This document shows positions 22,375 to 34,900 of a DNA stretch of 64,000 nucleotides, one piece after another. The stretch covers positions 930,001-994,000 of the forward strand of contig WSUB01000001.1 of NCBI GenBank assembly GCA_019633425.1, read 5' to 3'. This DNA is from Tulasnella sp. 424. Its lineage: Eukaryota > Basidiomycota > Agaricomycetes > Cantharellales > Tulasnellaceae. The position numbers were made by a program, and so were the translations under genes. The notes beneath the pieces were generated by a model that had not been told where the DNA came from, did no database searches, and saw nothing but the letters and a program-made list of their open reading frames with translations. How positions within the stretch are numbered: the first letter of the stretch is position 1; every line of letters starts with the position of its first letter.

Positions 22375-24553
22375 ATGACCATCGTCTCGAGAGCCAAATA
22401 CTACTACAAGAAGTTCAACAGTGTAAGCTCGAATGTCTCTCACAGGCACGATCAGCATCCTCATTCTTTGACTTTCACACCCCTCTGACATAATAGACGA
22501 TCATCAATGACTTGTGGCCCGAGCTGTGGTTCTTCTCGTCCGTTGCGGCTGGCGTTTGCTGCATCAACAAGTACACCAAGGTCAACTTCACTCTTTCGAC
22601 CACCCTCTTGACCGTGCTGGGTACAGTCCTCGGTTTGGTCATCTCCTTCCGTACGACTTCAGCATATGACCGTTACTGGGAGGTACGTCTTTTGCACTTT
22701 TGCTGCCATCGAGGACGGCGGCAACGCGGGCGAGTCCATGTTCTGCTGCGGCCTGCTGGCGCCAAATTTCGCATCTGCCGTTTCCCTCGATTCCCAATTG
22801 ATCGCGGAATTATCTTTCCGTTGCCTTCGTGTCATCAAAGGGTCGTAAGCTTTGTGAGTCGGTCTCCCTTCTGTTTTGGAAGCTATTCCCCTGTGCGAAT
22901 AAACGCTTACATGCTCTGCAATGGGCTTCAGGGGGCAACATTGCGCTCGCCAGCCGCAATCTTGGGATGGTCATCTGGATTCACGTCCCTATCAAACGCA
23001 AGGTCAAGGAAGGCGAGATTGCAGACGATGCCCAGCTTCGGGCAATTATCGAACGGAAATCGATGATGAACCTTGTCCAGGCCTTCTCTGTCTCGGTTAA
23101 ACATTGTACGTTTCCCTCTCGACTGCATTGCCAGAAATACTCGCTGATGGAGGTATTCAGACTTGCGATCGGAGCCTGGAATCTACTACGAAGATCTATA
23201 TCCTCTACTTTCCTTCCTACCCCACCACGTCGATGGATCCCACAAGGACCCCGAAACCGAAGCTAGCAGCAGCAAAGTTTCCAACAACGTGCCCGCAAGT
23301 CTTCCCATGTGGCAAGAGAGCCCTAGGAGCACTGCTCGTGCTGCTAAGCCTCGCAAGAGCCGTGTTTTCGACCCAGAAAAGGTTCTCCCCAACGTTAAAA
23401 GCGCTGTTCCGCTTGCGCCGGCTCGCAACCCACCAAAGGAGACTATCTACGATGTCTTCCCTCCAGCCATCGTCTTCCTTCCCTTCCACATTATGATCAA
23501 GAAGTTTCTCGGTGCTCGTCGCGGAGACGAAGCTTCGCGTAACATCTTTGGCAAGAAGAAGGAACCTGAGCCAATTGAGAGCAATATTCCTCTCGAAAGT
23601 AAGCGTCATCGTTCTCCTTTGTACTGACAGCGATTCTCACTGGGCTTGTCCGTCTCCAGTCAGCTTGTTCTTGTCTTCCTACATGGCAGTCTTGATGCGT
23701 GATGGACTTCTCACCCCAGCAATCGCGACCGGATATGTGAGTACTACAGTACGAACTAGCAAGTAGGTCTATACTGAATCCTCTTGTTTAGAATAACGCT
23801 TTGGTCTCTATGCAAGACGCGGTGACGAACCTCCAACGGATCCGCACGACTCCCATCCCCTTCGCGTATCAGTTCCACCTTCGTGTCTCCGTCTGGTCGG
23901 TGGAGGCAAATCAATCGAATGTAACCGCAGGCTAATGTCCTGTGAATTCTAGGCTTTATCTTCTGTTCTTGCCTCTCATGATTTATCCTAGCTTTAAGTG
24001 GGTAACCATCCCTTTGACTACCTTTGCTTGCTGTAAGTCGAATGCACGGCATGCGTTGTTTTGTGAAGCTCTATTCAGATGCTGATCGCTGTGTCCCCAG
24101 TCCTCTACCTTGGTTTCCTTGAAATCGGCAAGGAGATCGAAAACCCCTTCCAATATGATGAGGTGTGTGTCAGACCATTTCCAGTCGGCTGTCAAACTGA
24201 CCGCCAACTCCCATCTAGAACGACTTGGACCTGGATCACTTCTGCCTCCAGATCCAAAGAGAGTTGGCAGAAATCACGGCTGTGAGTCGAGCCTAGGGTG
24301 TCGCTCATCTGATCTACAGTACTGAAATCGCTTATGTCCCCTTCAGCATCCTGCCCCGGATCCAGCGTCCTTCATTTTCAGCCATACCAACCAGCCTTTC
24401 GCTCCTAGTGATCGCCGCTCTGCTATCGAAATTCTCACCGACAAGAAGAACGGCGATGATGATGACCGTCAGACGCTTCATCACGTTCGTCAAACTCTTG
24501 TCAAGAACTACCAAGAGATCTCTCAGGCAACGTTCAACCACAAGAGATACTAG
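22375..24553 (+). CDS. Bestrophin-family (UPF0187) anion channel, copy 2
   Basis: Same 11-exon structure as copy 1. It begins MTIVSRAKYYYKKFNS, and the second exon reads TIINDLWPELWFFSSVAAGV. The 13-nt microexon is at 22841-22853. The insertion segment differs from copy 1 (HKDPETEASSSKVSNNVPAS) and has one codon less around GDEASRN. The end reads DDDDRQTLHHVRQTLVKNYQ and then NHKRY before TAG at 24551-24553. Introns are nearly alignable base for base with copies 1 and 3. No frameshift or stop was seen, so it is probably functional. The promoter carries the C run and the 32-bp tandem duplication. Confidence 0.87.
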
Positions 24554-25133
24554 GGACTTGAACGACTACACAAGGATGGGATGGCCATGTTCTCGAGGAA
24601 AACACATAAAGAAACAGGGCTGAAACAATGCAAAAATTGCCATATTGGGCAAATTTTGCGATGTATTCATTCATATTTTTTGTCTGTTTCAGCCCCAAAA
24701 CAGGCCCATTTCCTACACGTGCTACTGCCTTCTAAAATAAACCTTTTATAAGCTATTGTTTTCAGTCAGACATTGCATATACATCCTATCTGTGGGGCTC
24801 GTTTCTCGATACTAACCTGCGTTTGCAGAACATTTGGTATTGCTGGCGACAAATTCCTCATCAACCACGCGAGCATCTTCAGCGAGATACCGAGGATTGA
24901 TACGTGTTATTGAGACATTGTATTACTATGAGGATTGAGAGAGGAAATGCGAAGAATGCAAGGGGACAAGTAACAAAGACAAATGCGACGGGACAAGACA
25001 GAAGTTGAAAGTCGATCGGAAGTGCGGACTTGCTGGGATGTGCTGGGATGTTGAAATGTGTTTCATAACAGGTTCAGCGAGATCGAGGTAGCGGGAGTCG
25101 TCATGGATGGTGTCCGTTTTGGCAATTGGGATT
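24554..25133. other. 3' flank of bestrophin copy 2
   Basis: It contains the MITE-like insertion and the end of duplicated block 2 (to about 25028), then about 100 bp of unique sequence. No gene is seen. Confidence 0.5.
24570..24721. mobile_element. MITE-like insertion downstream of bestrophin copy 2
   Basis: About 150 bp here interrupt sequence that is continuous after copy 3 (ACTTGAACGGCTATTGCCTT there). The insert carries inverted GGGCTGAAACA (24617-24627) and TGTTTCAGCCCC (24685-24696), and the word CTAC occurs at both edges as a possible target duplication. It has no coding capacity. The ends of the inverted repeats are internal to the insert, so the exact borders are uncertain. Confidence 0.5.
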
Positions 25134-25959
25134 CTAGTTGGAATCAGTGAGATCTTCCGGACTGCCCAACGGGCCATTAGATGGAGGTGAGGCGGTGGAT
25201 TTATTTATGGTTTGCGCAACAGTCTTCTTCGACGATGGCGTGGTTTTCGGCGCACCCTCCTTGATTTTGGAGGTTGGTTTCTTGGGCATTGACTTCTTCC
25301 GAGTCGCTTCAATAGCCTCGGAAAGCGAGGATGCCTTTTGGGTGGGTTGACTGGTAGCAATTGTCGATCTTGCCACTCGATCGACAAAATAGGGTGTTAG
25401 AGAGTTGGACAGAAATCATAGGTCGTTTGAATGAGGCACGAAACAAACTGACTAAACGAAATATTAGCAGATAACCCCCGTCACGAAAACCGAGGCTCAA
25501 GATTTAGCTAATACATTGAAGGGGGTGGAGGGTAGCGTAAATTTGGATATATTTTAGGCCTCTTTTTGGATGTAGGCTTAGGGCCTGGTTACGGTAACAT
25601 TCGCACCAGCGTCTGGGTCCTCTCACCGCACTCGAAACGTTGTCACCAGGACAGAGGCACCTTCCCGCTTCTGTTACGTCATCGATATATTTGCTGATAA
25701 GTAATGGCATTATTGGGCTCTTGCTGGAGCGCTGCTCCGAGGATTTCCACCATGCCAGAAATGCCTTCTCGGTAATCCCACTAGCTCTCATTGTTACGCG
25801 CTCAAGCATTTGCTCTGTTGCCCCCACAATCCCTTCGTAGCTTAAGAGGTCCTGATCGAGATGCCATTGGTAGGCAGACTGTTGAGCAGGGGGGTCGGGT
25901 AGGGATGGCGGAAGGCGCTCAAGATGTGCTTTGAGATGGTAAAGCTTGTCAAAAGCCAT
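25134..25959 (-). CDS. Hypothetical protein between bestrophin copies 2 and 3
   Basis: Not recognised. An open frame from 25959 starts MAFDKLYHLKAHLERLPPSL and continues through AYQWHLDQDLLSYEGIVGAT to a plausible donor (GTGAGA) after DNVSSA near 25630. A second frame reads LSNSLTPYFVDRVARSTIAT and ends in a Lys/Pro/Ser-rich tail (KKSMPKKPTSKIKEG, then GPLGSPEDLTDSN) with its stop at 25134-25136. The intervening part would be intron of about 150-200 bp. Codon composition looks coding, but the joint is not proven. It is unique to this spacer and not part of the duplicated block. Confidence 0.4.
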
Positions 25960-25984
25960 ATGACGGCGGAAGGAGGGACGAGAG

Positions 25985-28852
25985 AGAAACCTTAAACACG
26001 ATCACAGAATGGGTTCACATTAGAACAACGATTCTACTGTACATGAGCTCTTATCTAAGCACGGTCGATTACTGGTAGCCGACACCTTTATTTTAAGCCT
26101 CCGGTGGTCATTGACCGGTCGATTTACCTCGCTCCCTATCAGCCAGGTGTCATCAGCGCTACCCTACTCAAGGTTGTCGCCAAGGGGACGCTAAAACACT
26201 GCCTTGGATGAGGGCCTGCGCTGATTGGGCCGGTTTTAGCCTTGTCTCAACCATGAGTTCCTCGCCGCGCCGCCAAGAAATATTCCCATCCTCACCCACT
26301 ACAAGAAGCGCCAACGCCTTTTCTCTCCCCTTAACTCTCTTTTTCTCCCTCTCGCCAGCGGAGACCTCTTCGCCGTCTGCCCACAATGACAATCGTCTCG
26401 ACTGCCAAATACTACAACAAGAAGTTCAACAGTGTAAGCTCAAATATCTCTCCTAAGCACGATCAGCATTCCCATTCTTTGGCTTTCCCACCCCTCTGAC
26501 ATAACAGACGGTCATCAATGACTTGTGGCCGGAGCTGTGGTTCTTCACGTCCGTTGCAGCTGGCGTTTGCTGCATCAACAAGTACACCGAGGTCAACTTC
26601 ACTCTTTCCACCACCCTCTTGACTGTGCTGGGTACAGTCCTCGGTTTGGTCGTTTCCTTCCGTACGACTACAGCATATGACCGCTACTGGGAGGTAAGTC
26701 TTTTGCACGTTTGCTGGCATCGAAGACAGCTCCGCCGGCGGCAAGGCGGGGCGATTCCATGTTGTGCTGCCGCCTGCTGATCGCGGAATTATCTTTCCAT
26801 TGCCTTCGCATCATCAAAGGGTCGTAGGCTATGTGAGTCGGTCTCCCTCTTTGGACGCTAGTCCTTTGTGTAAACAAACGCTGACATGATCTGCAATGGG
26901 ATTCAGGGGGCAATATCGCGCTCGCTAGCCGCAACCTTGGGATGGTCATCTGGATTCACGTCCCTATCAAACGCAAGGTCAAGGAAGGCGAGAGTGTAGA
27001 CGATGCCCAGATTCGGGCAATCATTGAACGGAAATCGATGATGAACCTCGTTCAGGCCTTCTCTGTCTCGGTTAAGCACTGTACGTTTCCCTCTCGACTG
27101 CGCTGCCTGAAATAGTTGCTGACGGAGGCATTCAGTTTTGCGATCGGAGCCCGGAATCTACTACGAGGATCTCTACCCTCTCCTTTCCTTCCTCCCCCAT
27201 GGCGTGGATGGATCCCACAAGGGCCGCGAAACCGAAGCCAGCACCAGCAAAGATTCCGAAGATGCGCCCGCAAGTCTTCCCATGTGGCAAGAGAGCCAGT
27301 TTAGCACTGCTCGCGCTGCTAAGGCTCGCAAGAAACGTGTTTTCGACCCAGAAAAGGTCCTCCCCAACGTTAAGAGCGCTGTTCCGCTTGCGCCGGCTCG
27401 CAACCCTCCAAAGGAGACTATCTACGATATCTTCCCTCCGGCCATCATCTTCCTCCCCATCCACCTCATGATCAAGAAACTAACTGGTACTCGTCGCGGC
27501 GACGAAGACGGTTCTCGTACCATCTTTGGCAAGAAGAAGGAACTCGAACCCATTGAGAGCAATATTCCTCTCGAGAGTAAGCGTCATCGCTCACCTTTGG
27601 ACTGGCAGCAATTCTCACTCGACTTTCCCATTTCCAGTTAGCTTGTTCTTGTCTTCCTACATGGCAGTCTTGATGCGTGATGGACTTCTCACCCCAGCAA
27701 TCGCGACCGGATACGTGAGTACTACGGCACAAACTAGCAAGCGGGTCAGTACTGAACCTTATTGTTCAGAATAACGCTTTAGTTTCCATGCAAGACGTGG
27801 TGACCAACCTCCAACGCATCCGCACGACTCCCATCCCCTTCGCGTATCAGTTCCACCTTCGTATCTCCGTCTGGTCGGTGAATGGCAAATATATTGACTG
27901 TATCGCAAGCTAATGTCCTGTGAATTCCAGGCTTTATCTTCTGTTCCTGCCTCTCATGATCTATCCTAGCTTCAAGTGGGTAACTATCCCTTGCACAACC
28001 TTCGCTACCTGTAAGTCGAATGCACGGCATCCGTTAAGTTGCGATGCCCTATTCAGATAATGATCGTTGTTTCCCCAGTCCTCTACCTTGGTTTCCTTGA
28101 AATTGGCCAAGAGATTGAAAACCCCTTCCAATATGATGAGGTGTGTGTCAGACCATTTCCAGTCGGCCGTCAATCTGACCGCCAACTCCCATCCAGAACG
28201 ACTTGGACTTGGATCACTTCTGCCTCCAGATCCAGAGAGAGTTGGCAGAAATCACGGCTGTGAGTCGGGCCTAGAGTGTCGCTCATCTGATCTACCATAC
28301 TCAAGTCCCCTTCAGCATCCTGCCCCGGATCCAGCGTCCTTCATTTTCAGCCATACCAACCAGCCTCTTGCTCCTAGTGACCGCCGCTCTGCTCTCGAAA
28401 TTCTCACCGACAAGAAGAACGGCGATGACGATGACCACACGACGCTTCTTCACGTTCGTCAGACCCTTATCAAGAACTACCAACAGATCTCGGAGGCAAC
28501 GTTCGACCACAAGAGATACTAGGGACTTGAACGGCTATTGCCTTCTAAAACAGGTTTTCCATAAGCTACCATTCCTTTTCAGTCAGACATTACCTATTTC
28601 TCTCAGGCTTGTTTCCCATATACCCTAACCTGCGTTTATAGTCGCTTGTCGGAAACGTGTGGTATTGCTGGCGACGACTTGCTCATCAATCACGAGCATC
28701 TTCAGCGAGATACTGAGGATCAATAAGTGTTATTGAAACAGTGCATTACTATGAGGATTGAGAGAGGAAATGCGAAGAATGCAAGGAAGCAAGTAACAAA
28801 GACAAAGCGACAGGACAAGACAGAAGTCGAAAGTCGATGAGAAGTGCGGACG
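25985..28852 (+). repeat. Duplicated bestrophin block 3
   Basis: Counterpart of block 2, from AACCTTAAACACGATCACAG to AGAAGTGCGGAC. It lacks the MITE-like insertion and the 32-bp doubling, and has a deletion of about 60 bp inside the intron before the microexon. Confidence 0.75.
26386..28522 (+). CDS. Bestrophin-family (UPF0187) anion channel, copy 3
   Basis: Same exon plan as copies 1 and 2. It begins MTIVSTAKYYNKKFNS. The microexon at 26820-26832 encodes GRRL instead of GRKL. The third coding part starts HFLRSEPG (Phe in place of Tyr because the acceptor-adjacent bases differ). The insertion reads HKGRETEASTSKDSEDAPAS, and the RARKKR-like KARKKRVFDPEKVLPNVKSA segment is shared with copy 4. 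The end reads DDDDHTTLLHVRQTLIKNYQ and then DHKRY, with the stop at 28520-28522. No disabling change was found. Confidence 0.87.
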
Positions 28853-28978
28853 ATGTACAAAGATATGCAAGAAATTATAAACAGCCAGGTAATTGAACCT
28901 GCAAGAAAAGGGCATGCAAAGGGCGGCCACATGCGAAAGAAATTTTAGGAAATCGAAAGGGGATGGTCACATCGCATC
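28523..28978. other. Convergent 3' region of bestrophin copy 3 and the PPP4R1-like gene
   Basis: The first about 330 bp are the 3' flank of duplicated block 3. The remainder is unique. No gene is seen. Confidence 0.5.
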
Positions 28979-31900
28979 TCAACTTGTGACCGGAGTTTCT
29001 GGCGCAGCTGGGGGAAGAGCAGCAGCAGAAGGTTCGGGCGAATTCGAATACATGTCCTCCAGTTTGACAAGATCGTCTAATGATTCTGCAAGGAGTGGGG
29101 TTGAGGTGGGCGGTCGAGAAAATGTAGCAAATGGTGATGGGGTCGGAGAGGCGGGACGAGAGGAGGCGGCAGGGACAAAGATACTACTCGGAGGTCGAGC
29201 AAGAGAAGCGACAAAAGACTTGACCTCGGTAGAGGGATCCCGTCCAAGTCGCCGCAGAATGGCTTTAAGCCAAACGGGACGTGTCTGCTTTTCGGGGAAA
29301 TAACGAGCTGTGAAGGTAGACGTCAGCGAAAGTGGGAAAGGTTCGATTGTCTATGTACAAGCTTACCACACGCCTGGGATATGAATCGAGAAAGACCAAT
29401 TCGAACATCAACCACACTATCTTCAGCGAGGGTAGCGAGTAGCCTTTGCTTTTCAGGCTCTTCAAATGCGTCTCGGTGATAGCCTGTAAGGAGGAGCGTC
29501 TGGATGGCGGAGATGTACCTAAAGAAAAGCGTAAGTAGCATACTCGCGATCAGACCGAGCGGACGTACGTTGCTCGCCGACGGAAGGAAGTATCCAGAGC
29601 GAGTGCATTAATGTCCCGCATTGCAGTGCCGCGAACGTCGGGATCATCCTTCAGCCCATCCATGACTTTCGGACACTATGTTAAGCGGTCAGAGACTATC
29701 TCCTGACTCGTGGTGATTTGAGACTTACCGAGGACACGGCAGCGTCCCTAACAGCTGCGGTTCTGTCAGTGAGCGCACTGATCAACAGCGTTTTGATGCT
29801 TCCTCCGCGGCCTACAGGGGTGAGAAGAGCGCTCAACTCCCCGAACTGCGTCGCCAAGGCTTCGCGATCTCGCCAACCCGTCAATGCTGTCTCCCAAAGA
29901 CCTTCTAGTTGCACGCCAATGTTGCGACGGTCGTTTGGCCCAAGAGCCTTGACGAATGCAGCAACGCAATCGACTACCTTGAAACGAGCCTCGGCATTTT
30001 CGTCGTGCATCAGGTCCCACCAGATGGACACGAGATCTCGACTCGCGTGGTCGGGTCCTATTATACGAGCGATTTCGCCAATGCTAGCACCGAGTGTCTT
30101 GCGAACCTTCGTGGCTGAGTCTCGAACTAGATCGCGATAGTATGGGCGGAGCTCTGGCCACCGCCGAGGGCCCATAGCAGCGACCACTGCGGGGAAGTTG
30201 AATGCACAAATGAGCACGCGTTCCGGGTCACGAGCCTTGGGTAGTGACTCGGATGCTGATTGAAATCCGAAGAGCCCTTGGTACTGGGTCGAATTAGGGT
30301 CATTGTAACCTTCGAATATGGATCGCAGAGGAGGCGAAGATGCACCAGGTTGTTGTTGGCGTCGCTCGGGAACGAAATGTCCTCTAAGTCCCCACTGATG
30401 CTCTTCCTGCACGGGAACCCACGAGTCGTCTGCGTGCTCGTTGTTCCCCACGAACAGCTCGATCAACTGGCTTGGTGGGCCGCCGTCATCGTCGCGAAAG
30501 CAGTAGATCATTTCACCCATAATTTCCAACAGGGCGGAGCGTACGAGACGATCGGGGTCATGGGACAGAGCTGCGCACTGCTTGATAGCGAGGTCCTGTC
30601 GCTGATCGACGGGAAGACGATCTAGGATTCCGGGCAAAGCAAATAGAGCTGATTGTCGAACGTTCGCAATTTCATCGCGCGTCATCCCCTCGTAAAGAGG
30701 CAACTATATTGAGAAAAAGGATGTCAACAGCTAGTTTAGCACCGAAGCCGTCAGACTTACCAAGGACGAGGTCAGCAGCTCAAGTGAGACGGTTTTGGCC
30801 AAAGCTCCTAGAGCGAAAGCCGCTTCGCGTCGAACCCAGTACACTTGATCCCGGCCAACCAGTACGACTTCTTGCGTGAACAGCGCTTTGGTTTCATCGC
30901 TCAAGATGCCTGCAGCAGTAATTGCAGCCACAAGGGACATGCTAGCGACCCTGCCGACTGCAGCATCATGACCAGTATCGTATTCCACTGGTTCCTCGAC
31001 GGTTCCTCCATTGTCATTCTGAAACCAACTAGCATCGGGAGCACCGGTTCCTGGATCCTCGATCAACTCTGGTGAAAGGTTGTTGGCTTGCGTGGGTGGA
31101 AGACGAACAACGGGGGAAGTGGTGACATCGGCTGGAGGTGCTGGTTCAGGCGGCGGGGAAAAGGTTCCTGAGGATGCTGTGTTCGAACCAAGTTGGGCAG
31201 CAAAGAGTGCGCCAAAATCGATAGGGGGCACTGTATACGCATCTTGGGCCGGCGGGGAAGGATATGGACTGTCGAGCGAACCACCGCGAGCAGGAAGGGC
31301 AACGAAGTCTGGCCTACCAACGCTTCTCGACCGTAGATGGATGCTTGGCTGCAGTGCCTCGGGAGCAACGAAGGGGGTTGATGAGCCAGCGGAGAACGAG
31401 CCACTCCGATTTCGCCCCATCTTTGGTCTAGTCGGCTTCGCTTCACTCTCGGGAGTGGTGGGCTCTGCGATCGATGACTCCGGGGGAGGAGGACTTGCGG
31501 AAGGAACCATCGGAACTTCAGCACTTGTATCTGTTGCCAGGACTCCTTCTGACGGAACCCGCTTCGAGTTGATCGGGGTATCATCACCTTGAGCCAAAGT
31601 CGCCTCATCTCTTGCTCCCTCTCCGCTTCCCAGAACCTGGGCACCCTCTTTCTCAGCTCCCACGGCAGGCTCCAACTTCTCGAGACTGGACGTGCCGGAC
31701 TCCGCGGTTGCGGGCTGCGATCCCGAACTCCTTGATCCCGAACTCCTCGATCCCGTCTGCACAGGTGGCGACTCGCTCAAACGTCTCCCGCTCACAGGAC
31801 TGACGGTATCACTATCAGCGGACTTGGCCGACGTTTCGCTTTCACCAGAAGCAGTAGACGCAGCCATGAAGTAGGGATTTTGGTCGCCCGTATCTTCAAT

Positions 31901-34900
31901 ACCAATCTCGTCCGCCGACCGACCAGGTTCAAGTTCTTCAATCCTTTCTACCAGTGCGATATGTCCAGCATCATCTTCGTCTGCTGGACCTTCAGGAGTG
32001 TGAACCGGCACGCTTTCGCTAGAGGACGACCGAGTGCCAATCGTACCAGCGGATGCGGTTGAAGCCTCGGAGGAAAGGGTCTCCATCGACACCCCAGGCT
32101 GGGTTGAAGCTGTGGAGGGACTTGTATCCGTTGAAGACGGTGACACAGCGCTAGAGCCTTGTGATGGCGGGTCAAGTGGGACCGATTGGAAGTCGAGACC
32201 GGCAGGTGCTGGGCCTGAGGGAGTATTGGATTCTAACCCCTGAAGCTGACCGATAGACCTTCCACTTGGCCCACCCTCAACGCTCCTGCTTCGCGTCGGC
32301 GAAGCTGCCGGGCTCTCGGAAGGAGTAACCGTTTCGCCAGAAGATCCTTCAGTTGGCGTCGACTCTGACTTTTCCGAGGAAAACGAGGTCGTCCTCGACG
32401 GTTCAGACCGAGGTGGAGTTGGCCGTTGTGGTGCGGGCGGTTGAGTAGCTGTCGGCGTTTGGTGGTCGGACGGTGGTTGAACTGGAGACAAGACAGGTCG
32501 ACGAAAAATGGACTCTCCTGCAAGGCCTTGCATATCACCGAAAGGAGCCGAAGTATCCCTGTTTGTCTCTGCGGCAGATGAGCTTGCAGGTGGAGCAGCA
32601 GGAGGAGGAAGAGCAGGGAAGAAAGGCTCGAGACCTGGGGTCATTATTGGCTCTGGAACCATAGGAATGTCCAACGATCCAGCGAAAGCCGTCATCGCGA
32701 CAGGAGCCAGTATTTCAGCCGGGGGCGTAGTAGGAACGAGATCAGCCTCCGTGTCCAATCCCAACACATCCTCGTGATCAATGACTTCCATCGGCGTTCC
32801 AGGGATCCTAATGCTCCTTGTGCTTTCGGACGACGGTAAGCGAACGGGGCGCATCGTAGGTGACGGTGGAGTATGCGGGGCTGACCGGGCTGGGGACGAC
32901 TGCAATTGTCGGGCAGGCGATCCAGATCGTGAATGGGCGGGAGAGAGATGAGTCAGATGAGCCATCGCGGAGATGGGGGCGACGGCCGGTAAGGGCGAAG
33001 TGGACCGTCCAGCTGTTGGGGACAAGTGAAGAGGGCTTCCGCGAGGGGACGTCGTTGAATCTGGAGGCTGGGCGATAGCTGAAGTAGGTGGTGGCGGAGA
33101 AGGCGAAGTCACGGTTGGAAGAGCAACCACCGCTATAGGTGGTGAAGTCCTCGCCTCGTCCGCAGTGCTGACATCCATCCCCGAACGAAGTTCACTTGCA
33201 CCCCGTTCTGGTAATTGGACTCGGGGAGCCTCTTCTTCAAAGAGAGGAGTGACAACCTCTGGTTCTGGTTCGTCTGGAGTGACGGCCGTGGTCTCTTGCG
33301 CGGTCGGTGAAACCAGCCCTAATCCAATCCCACTCCCCCCTTCCATGCCGCTCGAGCTCTGCTCCTCTTGACCAACCCCTGCAGCCCCTAACCCATCCTC
33401 CATGACCTGCGGGATCGGCTCCTCTCCAACCAAATCATGAAATCCCAAATCCTCCCCTCCATTCGTGTCCGTGCTCAATACGACGAAATTCCTTCCTTCC
33501 TCATCCATCCTAGCCATCCCAATCGCGAGTCCCATAATCAATTCGCGCTCCAATAACTTCCTCTGGAACCTTGCAAAAGGAAACGCGATTCCACTCTCCT
33601 CCCTCTCCTCAGGTCCAAGAGGAATGTGTGTTCCACCAGGACCAGGTCCAGTCGGGGGTTGAGGCAGCCCAAACCCATCTCTCAATCGACGTAAAAGTTC
33701 GACTACAGCAGCACGACTTCCATCACTGATTGTGTTGTTGGGACTAAGAAGCAATGATGCGAATAAAGGCGTAAAGACCTGAACTGGCAGTAATGGTGGT
33801 GGTTCGTCGGTCGGTGCATGTGGGGGCCGAGATTCGGCGGTGGTATCATCTACTGAGGCAGAAGTTGCAGCTGTGGGCTGCGTCGAAGTCGATAAAGGCG
33901 GAGCTGCAGACGCGGTTGGCGGTTCCGACGTTAAACTTGCAGCCTGCGACGACGACTGCTCCTCTCCTCCCAGTACGTATCCTTCTGACGTCCCGGATCG
34001 AGTCTGCTGCTGGGCTGATCTATCTCCAACATCTCCGCCGTCGCCAGGGAAAGAGTGGAGCGGAGCGTGGTCGAGAGTCTGCCGCGAGCTTGAACTTGCC
34101 CCTGCTTCCTCGGCATCTTCGCCCGCCGAAGCGGCAATATTACTTGATCGGGATAAACTTGGGGTAGGTGACGACGTTGAGGGTACTGGGGGTTGTTGGA
34201 GGGTAGGTTCTGGCTCCACAGAGGCGAGAGGTCTGGGCTCTGTCTCTTCGGTTTGAGGGTTGCTGGGCGGGTTTGCTGGATCCACTAATTGACAATTCTG
34301 ATCATTGCGTATTTGGAGATAATATATTTGCATTTTGTCCGGCCGAAGAAAAGAATGTTCGGTTGTCGAAATGCCGTGTTAATGATCCGCATGATCGAGT
34401 GTCGTCATTCAGCGTGGAGTCGCAAGTCAACATGGTTTGTTTTTTTTTTTGGTTTTGGAAGGAGCGCATCGTGTATGGAAGTTCGTCGGAGTGTTGTGGA
34501 GAGCCAAGACCAAGTTGATGCCGAACGTGAAAAAAAAAAAAAAGCGAAAAGAGGGAAGGGGAGTTAGTGACGTCATACATCTAGATCAGGGACTGAAGGC
34601 GAAGGAGGTCTTGTTCGGCGGAGGAACAACAAAAAGTGCAACGGACAATCCAGAGTCATTTGAGACCCTCCCAAACCCCAAACAGGTACAGAAGGGCGAT
34701 GGCACGAGCGTCTGTCATGTTGAAGCGACAAAAACCGACGGGCGCGAAAGCGACGGGGAGGCCGAGCAACAGTTGTGTGTGGAAAAAAACCGAACTGATG
34801 GTACGCACCGTATAGAACCACCAAACTGTCGGCACCAACTCAGATACGAAAGCTTCTCGCACGGATTCCTCTGAATAAGTGTCGTCAAGCGTCGTTTTTG

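Larger units (their letters stand above)
21890..25028 (+). repeat. Duplicated bestrophin block 2
   Basis: From AACCTTAAACAC near 21900 to AGAAGTGCGGAC at about 25028 this block can be aligned by eye with 25985-28852, including upstream region, all introns and about 300 bp downstream. Copy 1 (about 18540-21070) and copy 4 (about 44628-47310) share shorter flanks. Confidence 0.75.

Noticed and set aside
31080..34256. Several + strand open frames of 100-170 codons
   Set aside because: They lie antisense to the low-complexity exon of the PPP4R1-like gene; GC-rich Ser/Pro codons create long complementary frames.
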